From NCBI RefSeq assembly GCF_001424025.1, contig NZ_LMPZ01000002.1:1106702-1170701 (forward strand): DNA of 64,000 nucleotides. The letters are read 5' to 3'. A program made the position numbers and the translations under genes. Position 1 is the first letter of the stretch; each line of letters begins with the position of its first letter. The notes below the pieces were generated by a model. The model did not search any database. It was not told where the DNA came from and saw only the letters and a list, made by a program, of their open reading frames with translations. The stretch is from Brevundimonas sp. Leaf363 (GTDB lineage: Bacteria; Pseudomonadota; Alphaproteobacteria; Caulobacterales; Caulobacteraceae). Below, piece after piece: positions 7,221 through 17,694 of the stretch.

Positions 7221-8093
7221 ATGAAGTCACTGATGCTCGCTGCCGTCGCCACGAGCGCGCTGGGGTTCGCCGCCGTCGCCGCGCCGGCCTCGGCCGCTGA
7301 TGTCGAGATCCGCCACGCCGTCGCGCGCGTCGTGGTGATCCCCGAGGATCGCTCGGACATCGCGGTCGAAATCGAGCCGGGTCGGGCCAACCTGCCGGCG
7401 CTGACGGTGCGTCGCCGGGGCGGCGAGGTCCGCATAGACGGCGAGCTGGGCCGCAACGCCATCGGCGACTGCTCCGACGAGCGCGAGGGCGCCCGCCTGC
7501 CGGGCGAGGGGGCCTCCGTCGACGTGCGCGGCCGGGGCCGCATCGCCCTGGCCGACGCGCCGCTTGTGGTGGTGCGCACCCCGCGCGCGGTGGACATCAA
7601 CGCCGACGACGGCGCCTTCGGCTCCATCGGGCGCGGCGCATCATCGATCGAACTGGGCAGCGGCGGATGCGGCGCCTGGACGGTGGCCAATACGACAGGC
7701 CGGATGTTGCTGGCCGTGGGCGGCTCCGGCTCGATCCGCGCCGGTAGCTCGGGCGAACTGAAGGCGGCGGTCGGCGGATCCGGCTCCATCATGGCCGGCC
7801 CGACCGGCCGGCTGGATGGCGCCATCGGCGGCTCGGGCGACATCACCGTGGCGCGCATCAGCGGTGGCCAGGCCAAGATCGCCATCGGCGGCTCGGGCGA
7901 CGTCCTGATCCGCGAAGGCGACACGCCCAACCTGAACGTCGCCATCGGCGGCTCGGGCGATGTGACCTACGGCGGCCGCGCCGGGACGGCTTCCGTCTCG
8001 ATCGCCGGATCGGGCGACGTGCGCGTGCGGGAGGTGACCGGCGAGGTCCGCCGCGCGGTCGTCGGATCGGGCACGGTGACCATCGGCCGCTGA
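7221..8093 (+). CDS. Secreted GIN-domain (DUF2807) beta-helix protein
   Basis: 290 aa with a signal peptide (MKSLMLAAVATSALGF to PASA-A). The C-terminal half is a string of rungs built on (A/V)-x-GGSG(S/D): at least five GGSG turns followed by VGSGTVTIGR, spaced 18 to 20 residues apart. This is the pattern of the head GIN domain of putative autotransporter adhesins, a right-handed beta-helix. A strong Shine-Dalgarno (GGGAAGGAA) precedes ATG 7221. The protein should be periplasmic or surface located. Binding partner is unknown. A hairpin terminator follows. Confidence 0.85.
   Translation: MKSLMLAAVATSALGFAAVAAPASAADVEIRHAVARVVVIPEDRSDIAVEIEPGRANLPALTVRRRGGEVRIDGELGRNAIGDCSDEREGARLPGEGASVDVRGRGRIALADAPLVVVRTPRAVDINADDGAFGSIGRGASSIELGSGGCGAWTVANTTGRMLLAVGGSGSIRAGSSGELKAAVGGSGSIMAGPTGRLDGAIGGSGDITVARISGGQAKIAIGGSGDVLIREGDTPNLNVAIGGSGDVTYGGRAGTASVSIAGSGDVRVREVTGEVRRAVVGSGTVTIGR
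7821..7960 (+). repeat. 60-bp periodic repeat inside the GIN-domain gene
   Basis: The 20-mer GCCATCGGCGGCTCGGGCGA occurs identically at 7821, 7881 and 7941, exactly 60 bp (20 codons) apart, with diverged sequence between. It encodes the turn AIGGSGD of three successive helix rungs. Confidence 0.95.
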
Positions 8094-8116
8094 CCCCCAC
8101 CCGCCTTAGACCGTTC

Positions 8117-8149
8117 AGAGGCCCCGTCGCGCCTGCGGCGGGGTCTCTT
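8117..8149 (+). terminator. Terminator after the GIN-domain gene
   Basis: AGAGGCCCCGTCGC pairs with GCGGCGGGGTCTCT around a short loop (one G-T pair), ending in a modest T-rich CTTC. It lies 23 bases after the GIN stop and just before the next start. Confidence 0.7.
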
Positions 8150-8182
8150 CAATTGCGGTGCGATGCAGTGCAACGTCGTCCG

Positions 8183-8725
8183 ATGAAGCGGATGGCCGTC
8201 CTCCTTGCACTCGTCGCTATGCCGGCCGTCGCTGCGGCGCAGGAAGCGGGTCCGGCCGCGCCGCCGGAGGGAATCGTCTGGATGGCGCTGCGCGACATCA
8301 ACGAAATCTATTTCGACGCAGACGACCCGACCGACCGGCCGCCGCTGGTCACGGCCGCGCCGCAGGGCATGATCCGCCAGGTCGACATCAGCCGAGACGG
8401 CCGCCCGGACTGGCTGGTCGATTACGAGGCGGCAGGGCAGGGCGCCTTCTGCGGCACCGGCGGATGCCTGGAGCGGCTTTATGTCAGCACCCCGGATGGC
8501 CTGATGCGCGCGTTCGACCAGCAGGCCATGGACTTCCAGATCGTGGAAAGAGACGGCGAGCCGCGTCTGGACATGATGGTCCACCACCTGTTCTGCGAGC
8601 CCGAGACCTGGGACTGCAGGGCAGCATTCCGGTGGGACGCGGCGGCGCGAAAGATGGTTCCGGCGGCCGTCGCCGAGGGTTTCGCGGCAGCCGTCAGCTT
8701 TCCTCCGCTCGAGAGCGAAGAGTAG
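8183..8725 (+). CDS. Exported protein of unknown function
   Basis: 180 aa. The N-terminus MKRMAVLLALVAMPAVAAAQ is a clear signal peptide with AAA-Q cleavage. The mature part has FCGTGGCLERLYVST and later FCEPETWDCRAAFRW, four cysteines that could form two disulphides, and a segment DGRPDWLVDYEA resembling the FG-GAP/VCBS-type DxDGxxD loop. I do not recognise a named family. ATG 8183 is chosen over TTG 8153 because the signal begins there. It is the last gene before the ribosomal operon promoter, which starts 23 bases after its stop. Confidence 0.7.
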   Translation: MKRMAVLLALVAMPAVAAAQEAGPAAPPEGIVWMALRDINEIYFDADDPTDRPPLVTAAPQGMIRQVDISRDGRPDWLVDYEAAGQGAFCGTGGCLERLYVSTPDGLMRAFDQQAMDFQIVERDGEPRLDMMVHHLFCEPETWDCRAAFRWDAAARKMVPAAVAEGFAAAVSFPPLESEE

Positions 8726-8747
8726 CGCTTCGCCGCCGTTTCGCCGC

Positions 8748-8776
8748 TTGACGAAAACGGAATCGGTCGTCATAAG
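8748..8776 (+). promoter_or_regulatory. Sigma70-type promoter of the S10-spc operon
   Basis: TTGACG (8748-8753), a 17-base spacer, then CATAAG (8771-8776). About 235 bases of untranslated leader separate it from rpsJ, including a hairpin around 8792-8823 (GGACCG...CGGTCC). The core closely resembles the promoter before rpsM at 25412: both read TTGACGAA, four bases, GAATCGG, then ATAAG. Confidence 0.8.
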
Positions 8777-9011
8777 CGCCCACTCTTGTTGGACCGGCTG
8801 TGCACTTCGGTGCAGACGCGGTCCGCAGGAACGACCTGAGTTACTGTTCTTTGTAGCGACTTAGGACTTCAGCGGCCTTCGCGGGTAACTGCGTGGGCCG
8901 ATCGTTTTTGCGGACGTGCGTACTCTGAGGGCTCTCGAGCCCGAAGGCCTCCGGTCTTTGAAATGGTTCACAGGGACGCAGGTTCAGACCTGCTTGGGAA
9001 TAAGCACCGAT

Positions 9012-9317
<306 letters not shown>

Positions 9318-9336
9318 GAATAGAAGGCGGGATCCG

Positions 9337-10089
9337 ATGCGCACGGGCGTGATCGCCAAGAAGCTGGGCATGACCCGCGTGTTCGCCGAAGACGGCGCGC
9401 ACGTTCCGGTCACTGTGCTTCAACTCGACGGCTGCCAAGTCGTCGGCCAACGCACTCAGGAGCGGGACGGCTACGTCGCCCTGCAGCTGGGCGCGGGGGC
9501 CAAGAAGGCCAAGCGGACGAACAAGGCTCAACGCGAGTCTTTCGGCAAGCTGTCGGTCGAACCGAAGGCCTATGTCACCGAGTTCCGCGTCGATGCGGAC
9601 GCGATGATCGACGTGGGCGCCGAGTTCACGGCGGACCACTTCGTCGTCGGCCAGAAGGTGGACATCCAGGGCCCGACCATCGGCAAGGGCTTCGCCGGCG
9701 CCATGAAGCGCTGGAACTTCGGCGGCCTGCGGGCGACCCACGGCGTGTCGGTCTCGCACCGCTCGCACGGTTCGACGGGTAACCGTCAGGATCCGGGCCG
9801 CACCTTCCCGGGCAAGAAGATGGCCGGCCACCTGGGCCAGGAAACCGTCACCCAGCAGAACCTGACCGTCGTGCGCGTCGACACCGACCGCGGCCTGATC
9901 CTGATCAAGGGCGCCGTCCCGGGTCACGACGGCACCTACGTCAAGGTCAGCGACTCCATCAAGAAGGCCCGTCCGGCCGAGGCCCCGTTCCCGGGCGCCA
10001 TCAAGTCGGCCGCGTCTGCTGCTCAACCCGCCTCGACCCCGGCTGAAGAAGCCCCGGCCGTCGAAGCGACCGAAGGCGGTGAAGCGTAA
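9337..10089 (+). CDS. rplC: 50S ribosomal protein L3
   Basis: 250 aa. [15 protein letters not shown] at the start and [20 protein letters not shown] (the peptidyl-transferase-proximal loop) identify L3, an early assembly protein of the 50S. The Ala/Glu/Pro-rich C-terminal tail of about 30 residues is longer than in E. coli, as is common in alphaproteobacteria. The stop shares one base with the rplD start. Confidence 0.97.
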   Translation: MRTGVIAKKLGMTRVFAEDGAHVPVTVLQLDGCQVVGQRTQERDGYVALQLGAGAKKAKRTNKAQRESFGKLSVEPKAYVTEFRVDADAMIDVGAEFTADHFVVGQKVDIQGPTIGKGFAGAMKRWNFGGLRATHGVSVSHRSHGSTGNRQDPGRTFPGKKMAGHLGQETVTQQNLTVVRVDTDRGLILIKGAVPGHDGTYVKVSDSIKKARPAEAPFPGAIKSAASAAQPASTPAEEAPAVEATEGGEA

Positions 10090-10727
10090 TGAAACTCTCG
10101 GTCATCAAACTGGACGGCGGCGCCGCCGGAGACGTCGAGCTGTCGGACGAAGTGTTCGGCATCACCGACATCCGCGGCGACCTGCTGGCCCGCATGGTCA
10201 ACTACCAGCTGGCCAAGCGCCGCGCCGGTACGCACAAGGTTCAAACCCGCAACGAGAACTCTCGTACGGGCAAGAAGATGTACAAGCAGAAGGGCACCGG
10301 CGGCGCCCGTCACGGCTCGCGTCGCGCGCCGCAGTTCATCGGCGGTTCGCGCGCCTTCGGCCCGGTCGTTCGCTCGCACGCGTTCGACCTGCCCAAGAAG
10401 GTCCGCGCCCTGGCCCTGCGTCACGCCCTCAGCTCCAAGGTCAAGGCCGGCGAGCTGGTCGTGGTGGATGCGCTGAACGTGACGGAGGCCAAGACGGCCT
10501 CGCTGCGTGAAACCTTCGGCAAGCTGGGCTGGACCAAGGCCCTGATCATCGCCGGTCCGGAAGTCGAGACCAACTTCGGTCTCGCCGCCCGCAACATTCC
10601 GCACATCGACGTCCTGCCGAACGCCGGCCTGAACGTCTACGACGTGCTGAAGTCCGGTAAGCTGGTGCTGACCAAGGCCGCCGTCGAGGCGATCGAGGCG
10701 CGCTATTCCAAGACGGAGGCCGCGTAA
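10089..10727 (+). CDS. rplD: 50S ribosomal protein L4
   Basis: 212 aa. The exit-tunnel loop is seen as [19 protein letters not shown]4 binds 23S rRNA and in E. coli represses the S10 operon; autoregulation here is not demonstrable. It overlaps both neighbours by one base (TAATG). Confidence 0.96.
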   Translation: MKLSVIKLDGGAAGDVELSDEVFGITDIRGDLLARMVNYQLAKRRAGTHKVQTRNENSRTGKKMYKQKGTGGARHGSRRAPQFIGGSRAFGPVVRSHAFDLPKKVRALALRHALSSKVKAGELVVVDALNVTEAKTASLRETFGKLGWTKALIIAGPEVETNFGLAARNIPHIDVLPNAGLNVYDVLKSGKLVLTKAAVEAIEARYSKTEAA

Positions 10728-11032
10728 TGGCCGGCGCACAACCCACCGCCAAACACTACGACACCATCCTGTCGCCGATCATCACCGAGAAGGCGACGAT
10801 CCTGTCGGAACAGAACAAGGTCGTGTTCCGCGTCGCCGGAACCTCGACCAAGGACGAGATCGCCGCGGCGGTCGAAAGCCTGTTCAAGGTCAACGTCCTG
10901 AAGGTCAATACGCTGGTGACCAAGGGCAAGACCAAGCGCTTCCGGGGCATCCTCGGTCGTCGCGTCGACATCAAAAAAGCGATCGTGACGCTGGCCGAAG
11001 GCCAGTCGATCGACGTCACCACGGGGCTCTGA
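10727..11032 (+). CDS. rplW: 50S ribosomal protein L23
   Basis: 101 aa. [20 protein letters not shown] and [17 protein letters not shown] are L23 hallmarks. L23 lines the tunnel exit and docks trigger factor and SRP. It starts on the rplD stop and lies four bases before rplB. Confidence 0.96.
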   Translation: MAGAQPTAKHYDTILSPIITEKATILSEQNKVVFRVAGTSTKDEIAAAVESLFKVNVLKVNTLVTKGKTKRFRGILGRRVDIKKAIVTLAEGQSIDVTTGL

Positions 11033-11036
11033 TCAG

Positions 11037-11870
11037 ATGGCCTTGAAGACCTACAATCCGACATCGCCGGGCCGTCGCGCCCTTGTGCTGATCGACCGTT
11101 CGGAGCTCCACAAGGGCCGTCCGGAAAAGTCGCTGACCGAAGGCCTGACCAAGTCGGGCGGACGCGGTCAGGGCGGCCGGATCGCCGTTCGCTTCCGTGG
11201 CGGCGGCGCCAAGCGCCTGTATCGCAAGATCGACTTCAAGCGTCGCAAGTTCGCCACGGCGACCGTCGAACGCCTGGAATACGATCCGAACCGCACCGCG
11301 TTCATCGCCCTGGTGAACTACGAGGACGGCGAGAAGGCCTACATCATCGCGCCGCAACGCCTGAAGGCGGGCGACACGGTCGTGGCCGGCGAAAAGACGG
11401 ACGTTAAGCCCGGCAACGCCATGCCGCTGCGCTCGATGCCCGTCGGCACCATCATCCACTGCGTGGAAATGAAGCCGGGCAAGGGCGCCCAGCTGGCCCG
11501 TTCGGCCGGCGCCTACGCCCAGCTGGTGGGTCGCGATCAGGGTTACGCCCAGATCCGCCTCGGCTCCGGCGAGCTGCGCATGGTGCTGGACACCTGCATG
11601 GCCACGGTGGGCGCCGTTTCGAACGCCGACCACATGAACCAGAACCTGGGCAAGGCTGGCCGGGTTCGTCACATGGGCTTCCGTCCGCACGTCCGCGGCG
11701 TCGCCATGAACCCGATCGACCACCCGCACGGTGGTGGTGAAGGCCGGACCTCTGGCGGCCGGACCCCGGTCACGCCGTGGGGCAAGGACACCAAGGGCGC
11801 TCGTACCCGCAAGAACAAGGCCACGGACAAGTTCATCATCCGTAGCCGCCACGTGAAGAAGGCTCGCTAA
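11037..11870 (+). CDS. rplB: 50S ribosomal protein L2
   Basis: 277 aa, full length. It begins [17 protein letters not shown] and contains the conserved [17 protein letters not shown] with the histidine loop near the peptidyl-transferase centre. L2 is needed for subunit association. Two bases separate it from rpsS. Confidence 0.97.
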   Translation: MALKTYNPTSPGRRALVLIDRSELHKGRPEKSLTEGLTKSGGRGQGGRIAVRFRGGGAKRLYRKIDFKRRKFATATVERLEYDPNRTAFIALVNYEDGEKAYIIAPQRLKAGDTVVAGEKTDVKPGNAMPLRSMPVGTIIHCVEMKPGKGAQLARSAGAYAQLVGRDQGYAQIRLGSGELRMVLDTCMATVGAVSNADHMNQNLGKAGRVRHMGFRPHVRGVAMNPIDHPHGGGEGRTSGGRTPVTPWGKDTKGARTRKNKATDKFIIRSRHVKKAR

Positions 11871-11872
11871 AG

Positions 11873-12151
11873 ATGGCCCGCTCCTCCTGGAAAGGCCCGT
11901 TCGTCGACGGGTATCTGCTCAAGAAGGCCGAGACGGTTCAGTCGTCGGGCCGCAAGGACGTGATCAAGACCTGGTCGCGCCGCTCCACCATCCTGCCGCA
12001 GTTCGTCGGCCTGACGTTCGGTGTCCACAACGGCCAGAAGCATGTGCCGGTGATGGTCAACGAAGACATGGTCGGCATGAAGTTCGGCGAGTTCTCCCCG
12101 ACCCGGAACTTCCCGGGCCACGCGGCGGACAAGAAGGCCAAAAGGAAGTAA
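11873..12151 (+). CDS. rpsS: 30S ribosomal protein S19
   Basis: 92 aa. [20 protein letters not shown] and [20 protein letters not shown] are diagnostic. S19 sits in the 30S head with S13. Normal length and start. Confidence 0.96.
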   Translation: MARSSWKGPFVDGYLLKKAETVQSSGRKDVIKTWSRRSTILPQFVGLTFGVHNGQKHVPVMVNEDMVGMKFGEFSPTRNFPGHAADKKAKRK

Positions 12152-12154
12152 CCG

Positions 12155-12535
12155 ATGGCCCAGACAAAGAACGTCCGCCGGGTCGCCCCGACCGAAGCCC
12201 GCGCCAAGCTGGTCAACGTCCGCATCAGCCCTCAGAAGCTGAACCTCGTCGCCCAGTCCATCCGTGGTCTGCCGGTGCAGAAGGCGCTGAACGAGCTGGA
12301 ATTCAGCCGCAAGCGCATCGCCACCGACGTCCGCAAGGTCCTGTATTCGGCCGTGTCGAACGCCGAGAACAACCACAACCTCGATATCGACTCGCTGGTC
12401 GTCGCCGAGGCCTTCGTGGGCAAGAACCTGGTGATGAAGCGTTTCGCGAGCCGCGCTCGTGGCCGCTCGTCGCGCATCCTGAAACCGTTCAGCGAGATCA
12501 CCATCGTGGTCCGTGAAGCCGGCGAGGCCGCCTGA
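12155..12535 (+). CDS. rplV: 50S ribosomal protein L22
   Basis: 126 aa. [16 protein letters not shown] and the beta-hairpin [17 protein letters not shown], which reaches the exit tunnel and the macrolide site. It overlaps rpsC by one base. Confidence 0.96.
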   Translation: MAQTKNVRRVAPTEARAKLVNVRISPQKLNLVAQSIRGLPVQKALNELEFSRKRIATDVRKVLYSAVSNAENNHNLDIDSLVVAEAFVGKNLVMKRFASRARGRSSRILKPFSEITIVVREAGEAA

Positions 12536-13290
12536 TGGGTCAGAAAATCAATCCGATCGGTTTCCGCCTCGGCGTGAACCGCACGTGGGACAGCCGCTGG
12601 TTCGCCGACGGCGCCAACTACGCCCGCCTGCTGCACCAGGACCTGAAGCTGCGCACGTGGCTGAAGGAACGCCTGTCCGGCGCCGGCGTCTCGCGCATCA
12701 TCATCGAGCGTCCGCACAAGAAGTGCCGCGTGACGATCTACGCCGCCCGTCCGGGCGTCGTGATCGGCAAGAAGGGCGCGGACATCGAGAAGCTGCGCAA
12801 GGACATCTCGGCCCTGACCGAAGGCGAGGTTCACCTGAACATCGTCGAGGTCCGCAAACCGGAAACCGACGCCCAGCTGATCGCCGAGAACATCGCGCAG
12901 CAGCTGGAACGCCGTATCGCCTTCCGCCGCGCCATGAAGCGCGCGATGCAGTCGGCCATGCGCCTTGGCGCCAAGGGCGTCCGCATCAACGTCTCGGGCC
13001 GCCTGGGCGGCGCCGAAATCGCGCGGATGGAATGGTATCGTGAAGGCCGCGTGCCGCTGCACACCCTGCGCGCCGACATCGACTACGGCTTCATCCAAGC
13101 CAAGACGACCTACGGCATCATCGGCGTGAAGGTCTGGGTGTTCAAAGGCGAAGTGCTCGAGCACGACCCGATGGCCCAGGACAAGCGCTGGGCTCAGGAA
13201 GCCGCCGGCCCGTCGTCCAACGAAGGCCGTGAACGTGGTGGCCCGCGCGGCGACCGTGGCCCGCGCCGTGACCGGGGACGTGAGAACTAA
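12535..13290 (+). CDS. rpsC: 30S ribosomal protein S3
   Basis: 251 aa. It starts [20 protein letters not shown], followed by a type II KH domain with the loop [13 protein letters not shown], and [21 protein letters not shown]3 helps form the mRNA entry site and helicase. The last 25 residues are an Arg/Gly-rich disordered tail, common in alphaproteobacteria. Confidence 0.97.
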   Translation: MGQKINPIGFRLGVNRTWDSRWFADGANYARLLHQDLKLRTWLKERLSGAGVSRIIIERPHKKCRVTIYAARPGVVIGKKGADIEKLRKDISALTEGEVHLNIVEVRKPETDAQLIAENIAQQLERRIAFRRAMKRAMQSAMRLGAKGVRINVSGRLGGAEIARMEWYREGRVPLHTLRADIDYGFIQAKTTYGIIGVKVWVFKGEVLEHDPMAQDKRWAQEAAGPSSNEGRERGGPRGDRGPRRDRGREN

Positions 13291-13293
13291 GTC

Positions 13294-13734
13294 ATGCTGC
13301 AACCGAAGAAGACCAAGTACCGCAAGGCCTTCAAGGGCCGCATCCACGGCTCGGCCAAGGGTGGCTTCTCGCTGAACTTCGGCTCGTACGGGCTGAAGAC
13401 GGTGGAGCCGGAACGCATCACCGCGCGTCAGATCGAAGCGGCCCGCCGCGCGATCACCCGCCAGATGAAGCGTCAGGGCCGCGTCTGGATCCGCGTCTTC
13501 CCGGACGTGCCGGTTTCCGGCAAGCCCGCTGAAGTCCGGATGGGCAAGGGCAAGGGCGCCGTGGACCACTGGGCCGCGCGCTGCCACCCCGGCCGTATCC
13601 TGTTCGAAATCGACGGCGTGCCGGACGACGTGGCCCGTGAAGCGCTGCGTCTCGGCGCCGCCAAGCTGCCGGTCCGCACCAAGGTGGTCACCCGCCTCGA
13701 CGCCGGCATCGCGCACGTTGAGGAAGCCGCCTGA
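13294..13734 (+). CDS. rplP: 50S ribosomal protein L16
   Basis: 146 aa. [19 protein letters not shown] and [15 protein letters not shown] identify L16, which contacts A-site tRNA. The stop overlaps the rpmC start by one base. Confidence 0.96.
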   Translation: MLQPKKTKYRKAFKGRIHGSAKGGFSLNFGSYGLKTVEPERITARQIEAARRAITRQMKRQGRVWIRVFPDVPVSGKPAEVRMGKGKGAVDHWAARCHPGRILFEIDGVPDDVAREALRLGAAKLPVRTKVVTRLDAGIAHVEEAA

Positions 13735-13931
13735 TGACGAAGATCGCCGACCTGCGGTCCCTGACCGCCGATCAACTGGCCGACGAGCTGCTGAAGCTCA
13801 AGAAGGAACAGTTCAACCTGCGCTTCCAGGCTGCCACCGGCCAGCTTGAGAAGACCCACCGCGTGGGCGAGATCCGCAAGGACGTCGCCCGCATCTCGAC
13901 CCTTCTGCGTCAGCAGAAGTCGGCCGCGTAA
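13734..13931 (+). CDS. rpmC: 50S ribosomal protein L29
   Basis: 65 aa helical hairpin protein with [20 protein letters not shown], the L29 signature. It sits at the tunnel exit beside L23. Length is normal. Confidence 0.95.
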   Translation: MTKIADLRSLTADQLADELLKLKKEQFNLRFQAATGQLEKTHRVGEIRKDVARISTLLRQQKSAA

Positions 13932-13940
13932 GGAACGAAT

Positions 13941-14180
13941 ATGCCCAAGCGAATTCTCGAAGGCGTGGTCGTCTCCGACAAGGGTGACAAGACCGTCGTC
14001 GTGAAGGTCGAACGCACCCTTCTGCACCCGGTGCTGAAGAAGATCGTCCGTCTGTCCAAGAAGTACCACGCCCACGACGAGGCCAACGCGCTGAAAGTCG
14101 GCGACGTGGCCCGCATCGTCGAGTGCGCCCCGAAGTCCAAGCTGAAGCGGTGGGAAGTCCTCGCCGCTCCGGCGTCGTAA
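13941..14180 (+). CDS. rpsQ: 30S ribosomal protein S17
   Basis: 79 aa. [20 protein letters not shown] and [19 protein letters not shown] are S17 motifs (OB fold binding 16S rRNA). AAGGAA precedes the ATG. Confidence 0.95.
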   Translation: MPKRILEGVVVSDKGDKTVVVKVERTLLHPVLKKIVRLSKKYHAHDEANALKVGDVARIVECAPKSKLKRWEVLAAPAS

Positions 14181-14198
14181 TCAGAAGGATCTGATCTC

Positions 14199-14567
14199 AT
14201 GATCCAGATGCAAACTAACCTGGAAGTGGCCGACAATTCGGGCGCCCGCCGGGTCATGTGCATCAAGGTGTTGGGCGGCTCGAAGCGCCGCTACGCCTCG
14301 GTGGGCGACACCATTGTCGCCTCGGTCAAGGAAGCCATCCCGCGTGGTCGCGTGAAGAAGGGCGACGTCGTTCGCGCCATCGTCGTGCGCACCGCCAAGG
14401 ACATCCAGCGCAAGGACGGCTCGGTGATCCGTTTCGACCGCTCGGCCGCCGTCATCGTCAACAAGCAGAACGAGCCGGTCGGCACGCGGATCTTCGGCCC
14501 GGTTCCCCGTGAACTGCGCGCCAAGAACCACATGAAGATCATCTCCCTGGCTCCGGAGGTCCTGTAA
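14199..14567 (+). CDS. rplN: 50S ribosomal protein L14
   Basis: 122 aa. [20 protein letters not shown] and [20 protein letters not shown] are typical. L14 contributes to intersubunit bridges. It opens the spc part of the operon with no detectable promoter break (18-base spacer). Confidence 0.96.
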   Translation: MIQMQTNLEVADNSGARRVMCIKVLGGSKRRYASVGDTIVASVKEAIPRGRVKKGDVVRAIVVRTAKDIQRKDGSVIRFDRSAAVIVNKQNEPVGTRIFGPVPRELRAKNHMKIISLAPEVL

Positions 14568-14568
14568 C

Positions 14569-14877
14569 ATGGCCGCCAAGATCAAGAAGGGCGACCGCGT
14601 CGTCGTCCTGACCGGCAAGGACAAGGGCCGCACGGGCAACGTGCTGCGCGTCCTGCCGACCGAAAACCGCGTCGTCGTTGAAGGCGTCAACATGGTCCAG
14701 CGCCACACGCGCCCGACCCAGGCTGACCCGCAAGGCGGCATCAAGAACAAGGAAGCCTCGCTTCACCTGTCGAACGTCGCGATCGCCGACGCCGCCGGCA
14801 AGGCGACGCGCGTCGGCTTCCGCGTCGAAGGGGACCAAAAGGTCCGCTTCGCCAAGACGACGGGAGACGTCATCTGA
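14569..14877 (+). CDS. rplX: 50S ribosomal protein L24
   Basis: 102 aa. The KOW motif is [40 protein letters not shown] follows. L24 initiates 50S assembly. It overlaps rplE by one base (TGATG). Confidence 0.96.
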   Translation: MAAKIKKGDRVVVLTGKDKGRTGNVLRVLPTENRVVVEGVNMVQRHTRPTQADPQGGIKNKEASLHLSNVAIADAAGKATRVGFRVEGDQKVRFAKTTGDVI

Positions 14878-15437
14878 TGGCGACCGAAACCTACACCCCC
14901 CGGCTGAAGGCCGAGTACCAGGCGCGCATCCGCCAGGTCATGAAGGAAAAGTTCGGCTACACGAACGAAATGCAGGTGCCCAAGCTGGACAAGATCGTCC
15001 TGAACATGGGCGTCGGTGAAGCCGTCGCGGACTCCAAGAAGGCCAATGCGGCCCTCAAGGATCTGACGCAGATCGCCGGCCAGAAGGCCGTCCCGACCAA
15101 GGCCCGCAACTCCATCGCCGGCTTCAAGCTGCGTGAAGGCATGACGATCGGCGGCAAGGTCACCCTGCGCGGCGACCGGATGTACGAGTTCCTGGACCGT
15201 TTCATCACCGTGGCCCTGCCGCGCGTGAAGGACTTCCGCGGCCTGAAGCCGACCTCGTTCGACGGCCGCGGCAACTACGCGACCGGTCTGAAGGAGCACA
15301 TCGTGTTCCCGGAGATCAACTACGACGAGATCGATCAGATGTGGGGCATGGACATCGTCGTCTGCACCACGGCCAAGAATGACGACGAGGCGCGCGCGCT
15401 TCTGACCGAATTCAAGTTCCCGTTCGTGACGAACTGA
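14877..15437 (+). CDS. rplE: 50S ribosomal protein L5
   Basis: 186 aa. [20 protein letters not shown] and [20 protein letters not shown] identify L5, which binds 5S rRNA in the central protuberance. Length is normal for the phylum. Confidence 0.96.
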   Translation: MATETYTPRLKAEYQARIRQVMKEKFGYTNEMQVPKLDKIVLNMGVGEAVADSKKANAALKDLTQIAGQKAVPTKARNSIAGFKLREGMTIGGKVTLRGDRMYEFLDRFITVALPRVKDFRGLKPTSFDGRGNYATGLKEHIVFPEINYDEIDQMWGMDIVVCTTAKNDDEARALLTEFKFPFVTN

Positions 15438-15456
15438 GCGGGAAGGGAAAAGCACC

Positions 15457-15762
15457 ATGGCTAAGAAGAGCGCCGTAAACCGCAACGAAGCCGTCAAGGC
15501 CCTTGTTGCGAAGTATGCCGCCAAGCGCGAGGCCCTGAAGGCCGTCGCCAACAACGAGAGCCTGCCGCTGGAGGAGCGCTTCGATGCGCGCCTGAAGCTG
15601 GCGGCCCTGCCGCGCAACTCGGCCCCGACCCGCATCCGCAACCGCTGCGATGTGACCGGCCGCCCGCGCGCCTACTATCGCAAGCTGAAGATGAGCCGGA
15701 TCGCGCTGCGTGAACTCGGCAACCTGGGGCAGATCCCCGGCCTGACGAAGTCGAGCTGGTAA
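15457..15762 (+). CDS. rpsN: 30S ribosomal protein S14 (zinc-free form)
   Basis: 101 aa long form. [20 protein letters not shown] and [19 protein letters not shown] are conserved. Only one cysteine is present, so this is the zinc-independent C- type. GGGAAGGGAAA precedes the ATG. Confidence 0.96.
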   Translation: MAKKSAVNRNEAVKALVAKYAAKREALKAVANNESLPLEERFDARLKLAALPRNSAPTRIRNRCDVTGRPRAYYRKLKMSRIALRELGNLGQIPGLTKSSW

Positions 15763-15776
15763 GGGGAGCAACGAAC

Positions 15777-16175
15777 ATGATGATCAACGATCCCCTGAGC
15801 GACATGATCGCTCGCATTAAGAACGCCGCGACCCGCAAGCGTTCCAAGGTGCTGACCCCGGCCTCGCGTCTGCGCCAGCGCGTCCTCGACGTGCTGCAGG
15901 ACGAAGGCTACATCCGCGGCTATTCGCTGGTTCAGAACCCGGGTGAATTCCCGCAGTTCGAGATCGAGCTGAAGTATTTCGACGGCCAGCCGGTCATCGC
16001 CGAGATCGCTCGCGTGTCCAAGCCGGGCCGCCGCGTCTACTCGGCGATCGGCGACCTGAAGCCGATCAAGAACGGCTTGGGCATCTCGATCCTGTCGACG
16101 TCCAAGGGCGTTATGTCCGACGCCGCCGCGCGCGACCAGAATGTCGGCGGCGAAGTCCTCTGCAGGGTCTACTAA
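15777..16175 (+). CDS. rpsH: 30S ribosomal protein S8
   Basis: 132 aa. [20 protein letters not shown] and the C-terminal [15 protein letters not shown] are S8 motifs. S8 binds 16S helix 21 and in E. coli represses the spc operon. It is separated from rplF by one base. Confidence 0.96.
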   Translation: MMINDPLSDMIARIKNAATRKRSKVLTPASRLRQRVLDVLQDEGYIRGYSLVQNPGEFPQFEIELKYFDGQPVIAEIARVSKPGRRVYSAIGDLKPIKNGLGISILSTSKGVMSDAAARDQNVGGEVLCRVY

Positions 16176-16176
16176 G

Positions 16177-16710
16177 ATGTCCCGTATCGGTAAGAAAACC
16201 ATCGCTGTTCCGAAGGGCGTGACTGTCACGCTCGACGGCCAGACCGTCTCCGTGAAGGGTCCCAAGGGCGAACGCTCCTGGACCGTTGCGGACGAGATCG
16301 AAGTCACCCAGGGTGACGACGGTCTGTCGCTGGGCCTGAAGTCCGACACCCAACGCGCTCGCGCGATGTGGGGCCTGTCGCGCACCCTGGTCGACAACAT
16401 GGTCGTGGGCGTCACCGACGGCTTCGACAAGACGCTGGAACTGGTCGGCGTCGGCTATCGCGCCGCGATGAAGGGCAACGCCCTGTCGCTGCAGCTCGGC
16501 TTCTCGCACGAAGTCGACATCGACCCGCCCGCCGGCGTGTCGTTCGCGGTGCCGAAGCAGACCGAGATCAAGATCTCGGGCCCGGACAAGCAGGCCGTCG
16601 GTCAGATCGCCGCCGTCATCCGCAAGCTGCGTCCGCCGGAGCCCTACAAGGGCAAGGGCGTCCGCTATGCCGGCGAAAAGGTCCGCCGCAAGGAAGGCAA
16701 GAAGAAGTAG
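16177..16710 (+). CDS. rplF: 50S ribosomal protein L6
   Basis: 177 aa from ATG 16177 ([20 protein letters not shown]). [20 protein letters not shown] is the conserved C-terminal motif. L6 lies near the sarcin-ricin loop. An in-frame start at 16141 would overlap rpsH and lacks family support. Confidence 0.96.
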   Translation: MSRIGKKTIAVPKGVTVTLDGQTVSVKGPKGERSWTVADEIEVTQGDDGLSLGLKSDTQRARAMWGLSRTLVDNMVVGVTDGFDKTLELVGVGYRAAMKGNALSLQLGFSHEVDIDPPAGVSFAVPKQTEIKISGPDKQAVGQIAAVIRKLRPPEPYKGKGVRYAGEKVRRKEGKKK

Positions 16711-16713
16711 GTC

Positions 16714-17070
16714 ATGGCTCTCTCTCTTCGACAACAAGCCAAGCGCCGCTCGGAGCGCACCCGCCGCCGCCTGAAGGCTGTCGCCAACGGCCGTCTGCGC
16801 CTGTCGGTCAGCCGTTCGGACAAGAACATCTCGGCCCAGGTCATCGACGACGCCCAAGGCGTCACGATCGCCGCCGCCTCGTCGCTGGAAGGCGGCAAGG
16901 GCAAGAAGGGCTCGGACGTGGCCGCCGCCGCCGCGATCGGCAAGCTGATCGCCGAACGCGCCATCGAGAAGGGCGTCAAGGACGTCGTCTTCGACCGTGG
17001 CTCGTACATCTATCACGGACGGGTGAAGGCGCTGGCGGAAGCCGCGCGTGAAGCCGGCCTGAACTTCTAA
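16714..17070 (+). CDS. rplR: 50S ribosomal protein L18
   Basis: 118 aa. [20 protein letters not shown] and the C-terminal [20 protein letters not shown] identify L18, the 5S rRNA binder. Normal length. Confidence 0.96.
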   Translation: MALSLRQQAKRRSERTRRRLKAVANGRLRLSVSRSDKNISAQVIDDAQGVTIAAASSLEGGKGKKGSDVAAAAAIGKLIAERAIEKGVKDVVFDRGSYIYHGRVKALAEAAREAGLNF

Positions 17071-17082
17071 GGGACGCGACAG

Positions 17083-17691
17083 ATGGCGCAACAACCCCAG
17101 CGTGGCGGCGGCGGCAACGACCGCAATCGTCGCGACAACCGCAACGCTCCCGCCGTCGACGGTCCGGATTCGGACATCGTCGAGAAGCTGGTCCACATCA
17201 ACCGCGTCGCCGCCACCGTAAAAGGCGGTCGCCGGTTCTCGTTCGCGGCCCTGATGGTCGTCGGCGACGGCAAGGGCCGCGTCGGCTTCGGTCACGGCAA
17301 GGCGCGCGAAGTGCCGGAAGCCATCCGCAAGGCGACCGAAGAAGCCAAGAAGACCATGATCAAGGTTCCGCTGCGCGAGAACCGCACCCTGCACCACGAC
17401 GGCAACGGCCGTTGGGGCGCCGGCAAGATCATGATGCGCGCCGCCCCTCCCGGGACCGGCGTCATCGCGGGCGGCCCGATGCGCGCCGTTCTGGAAACCC
17501 TGGGCGTCCAGGACGTGGTCGGCAAGTCGTCCGGCTCGTCCAACCCCTACAACATGATCCGCGCCACGTTCGAAGCGCTGAAGGTGCAGTCCTCGCCCCG
17601 TCAGATCGCCAACAAGCGCGGCAAGAAGGTCGCCGACCTGATGGGCCGCCGCAACGACGGCGCCTCGGCGCCCGAAACCGTCGAGAGCTAA
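17083..17691 (+). CDS. rpsE: 30S ribosomal protein S5
   Basis: 202 aa. A disordered N-terminus ([17 protein letters not shown]) precedes [24 protein letters not shown] sequence and the S5 fold ([19 protein letters not shown]). S5 shapes decoding fidelity. Three bases separate it from rpmD. Confidence 0.96.
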   Translation: MAQQPQRGGGGNDRNRRDNRNAPAVDGPDSDIVEKLVHINRVAATVKGGRRFSFAALMVVGDGKGRVGFGHGKAREVPEAIRKATEEAKKTMIKVPLRENRTLHHDGNGRWGAGKIMMRAAPPGTGVIAGGPMRAVLETLGVQDVVGKSSGSSNPYNMIRATFEALKVQSSPRQIANKRGKKVADLMGRRNDGASAPETVES

Positions 17692-17694
17692 GTC

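Noticed and set aside
7719..8000. Regular repeats as a possible CRISPR array
   Set aside because: Repeats are in frame and encode GGSG turns; no spacers or cas genes.
12232..13716. A 494-residue minus-strand frame over rplV, rpsC and rplP
   Set aside because: Antisense shadow of three ribosomal genes with clear family motifs.
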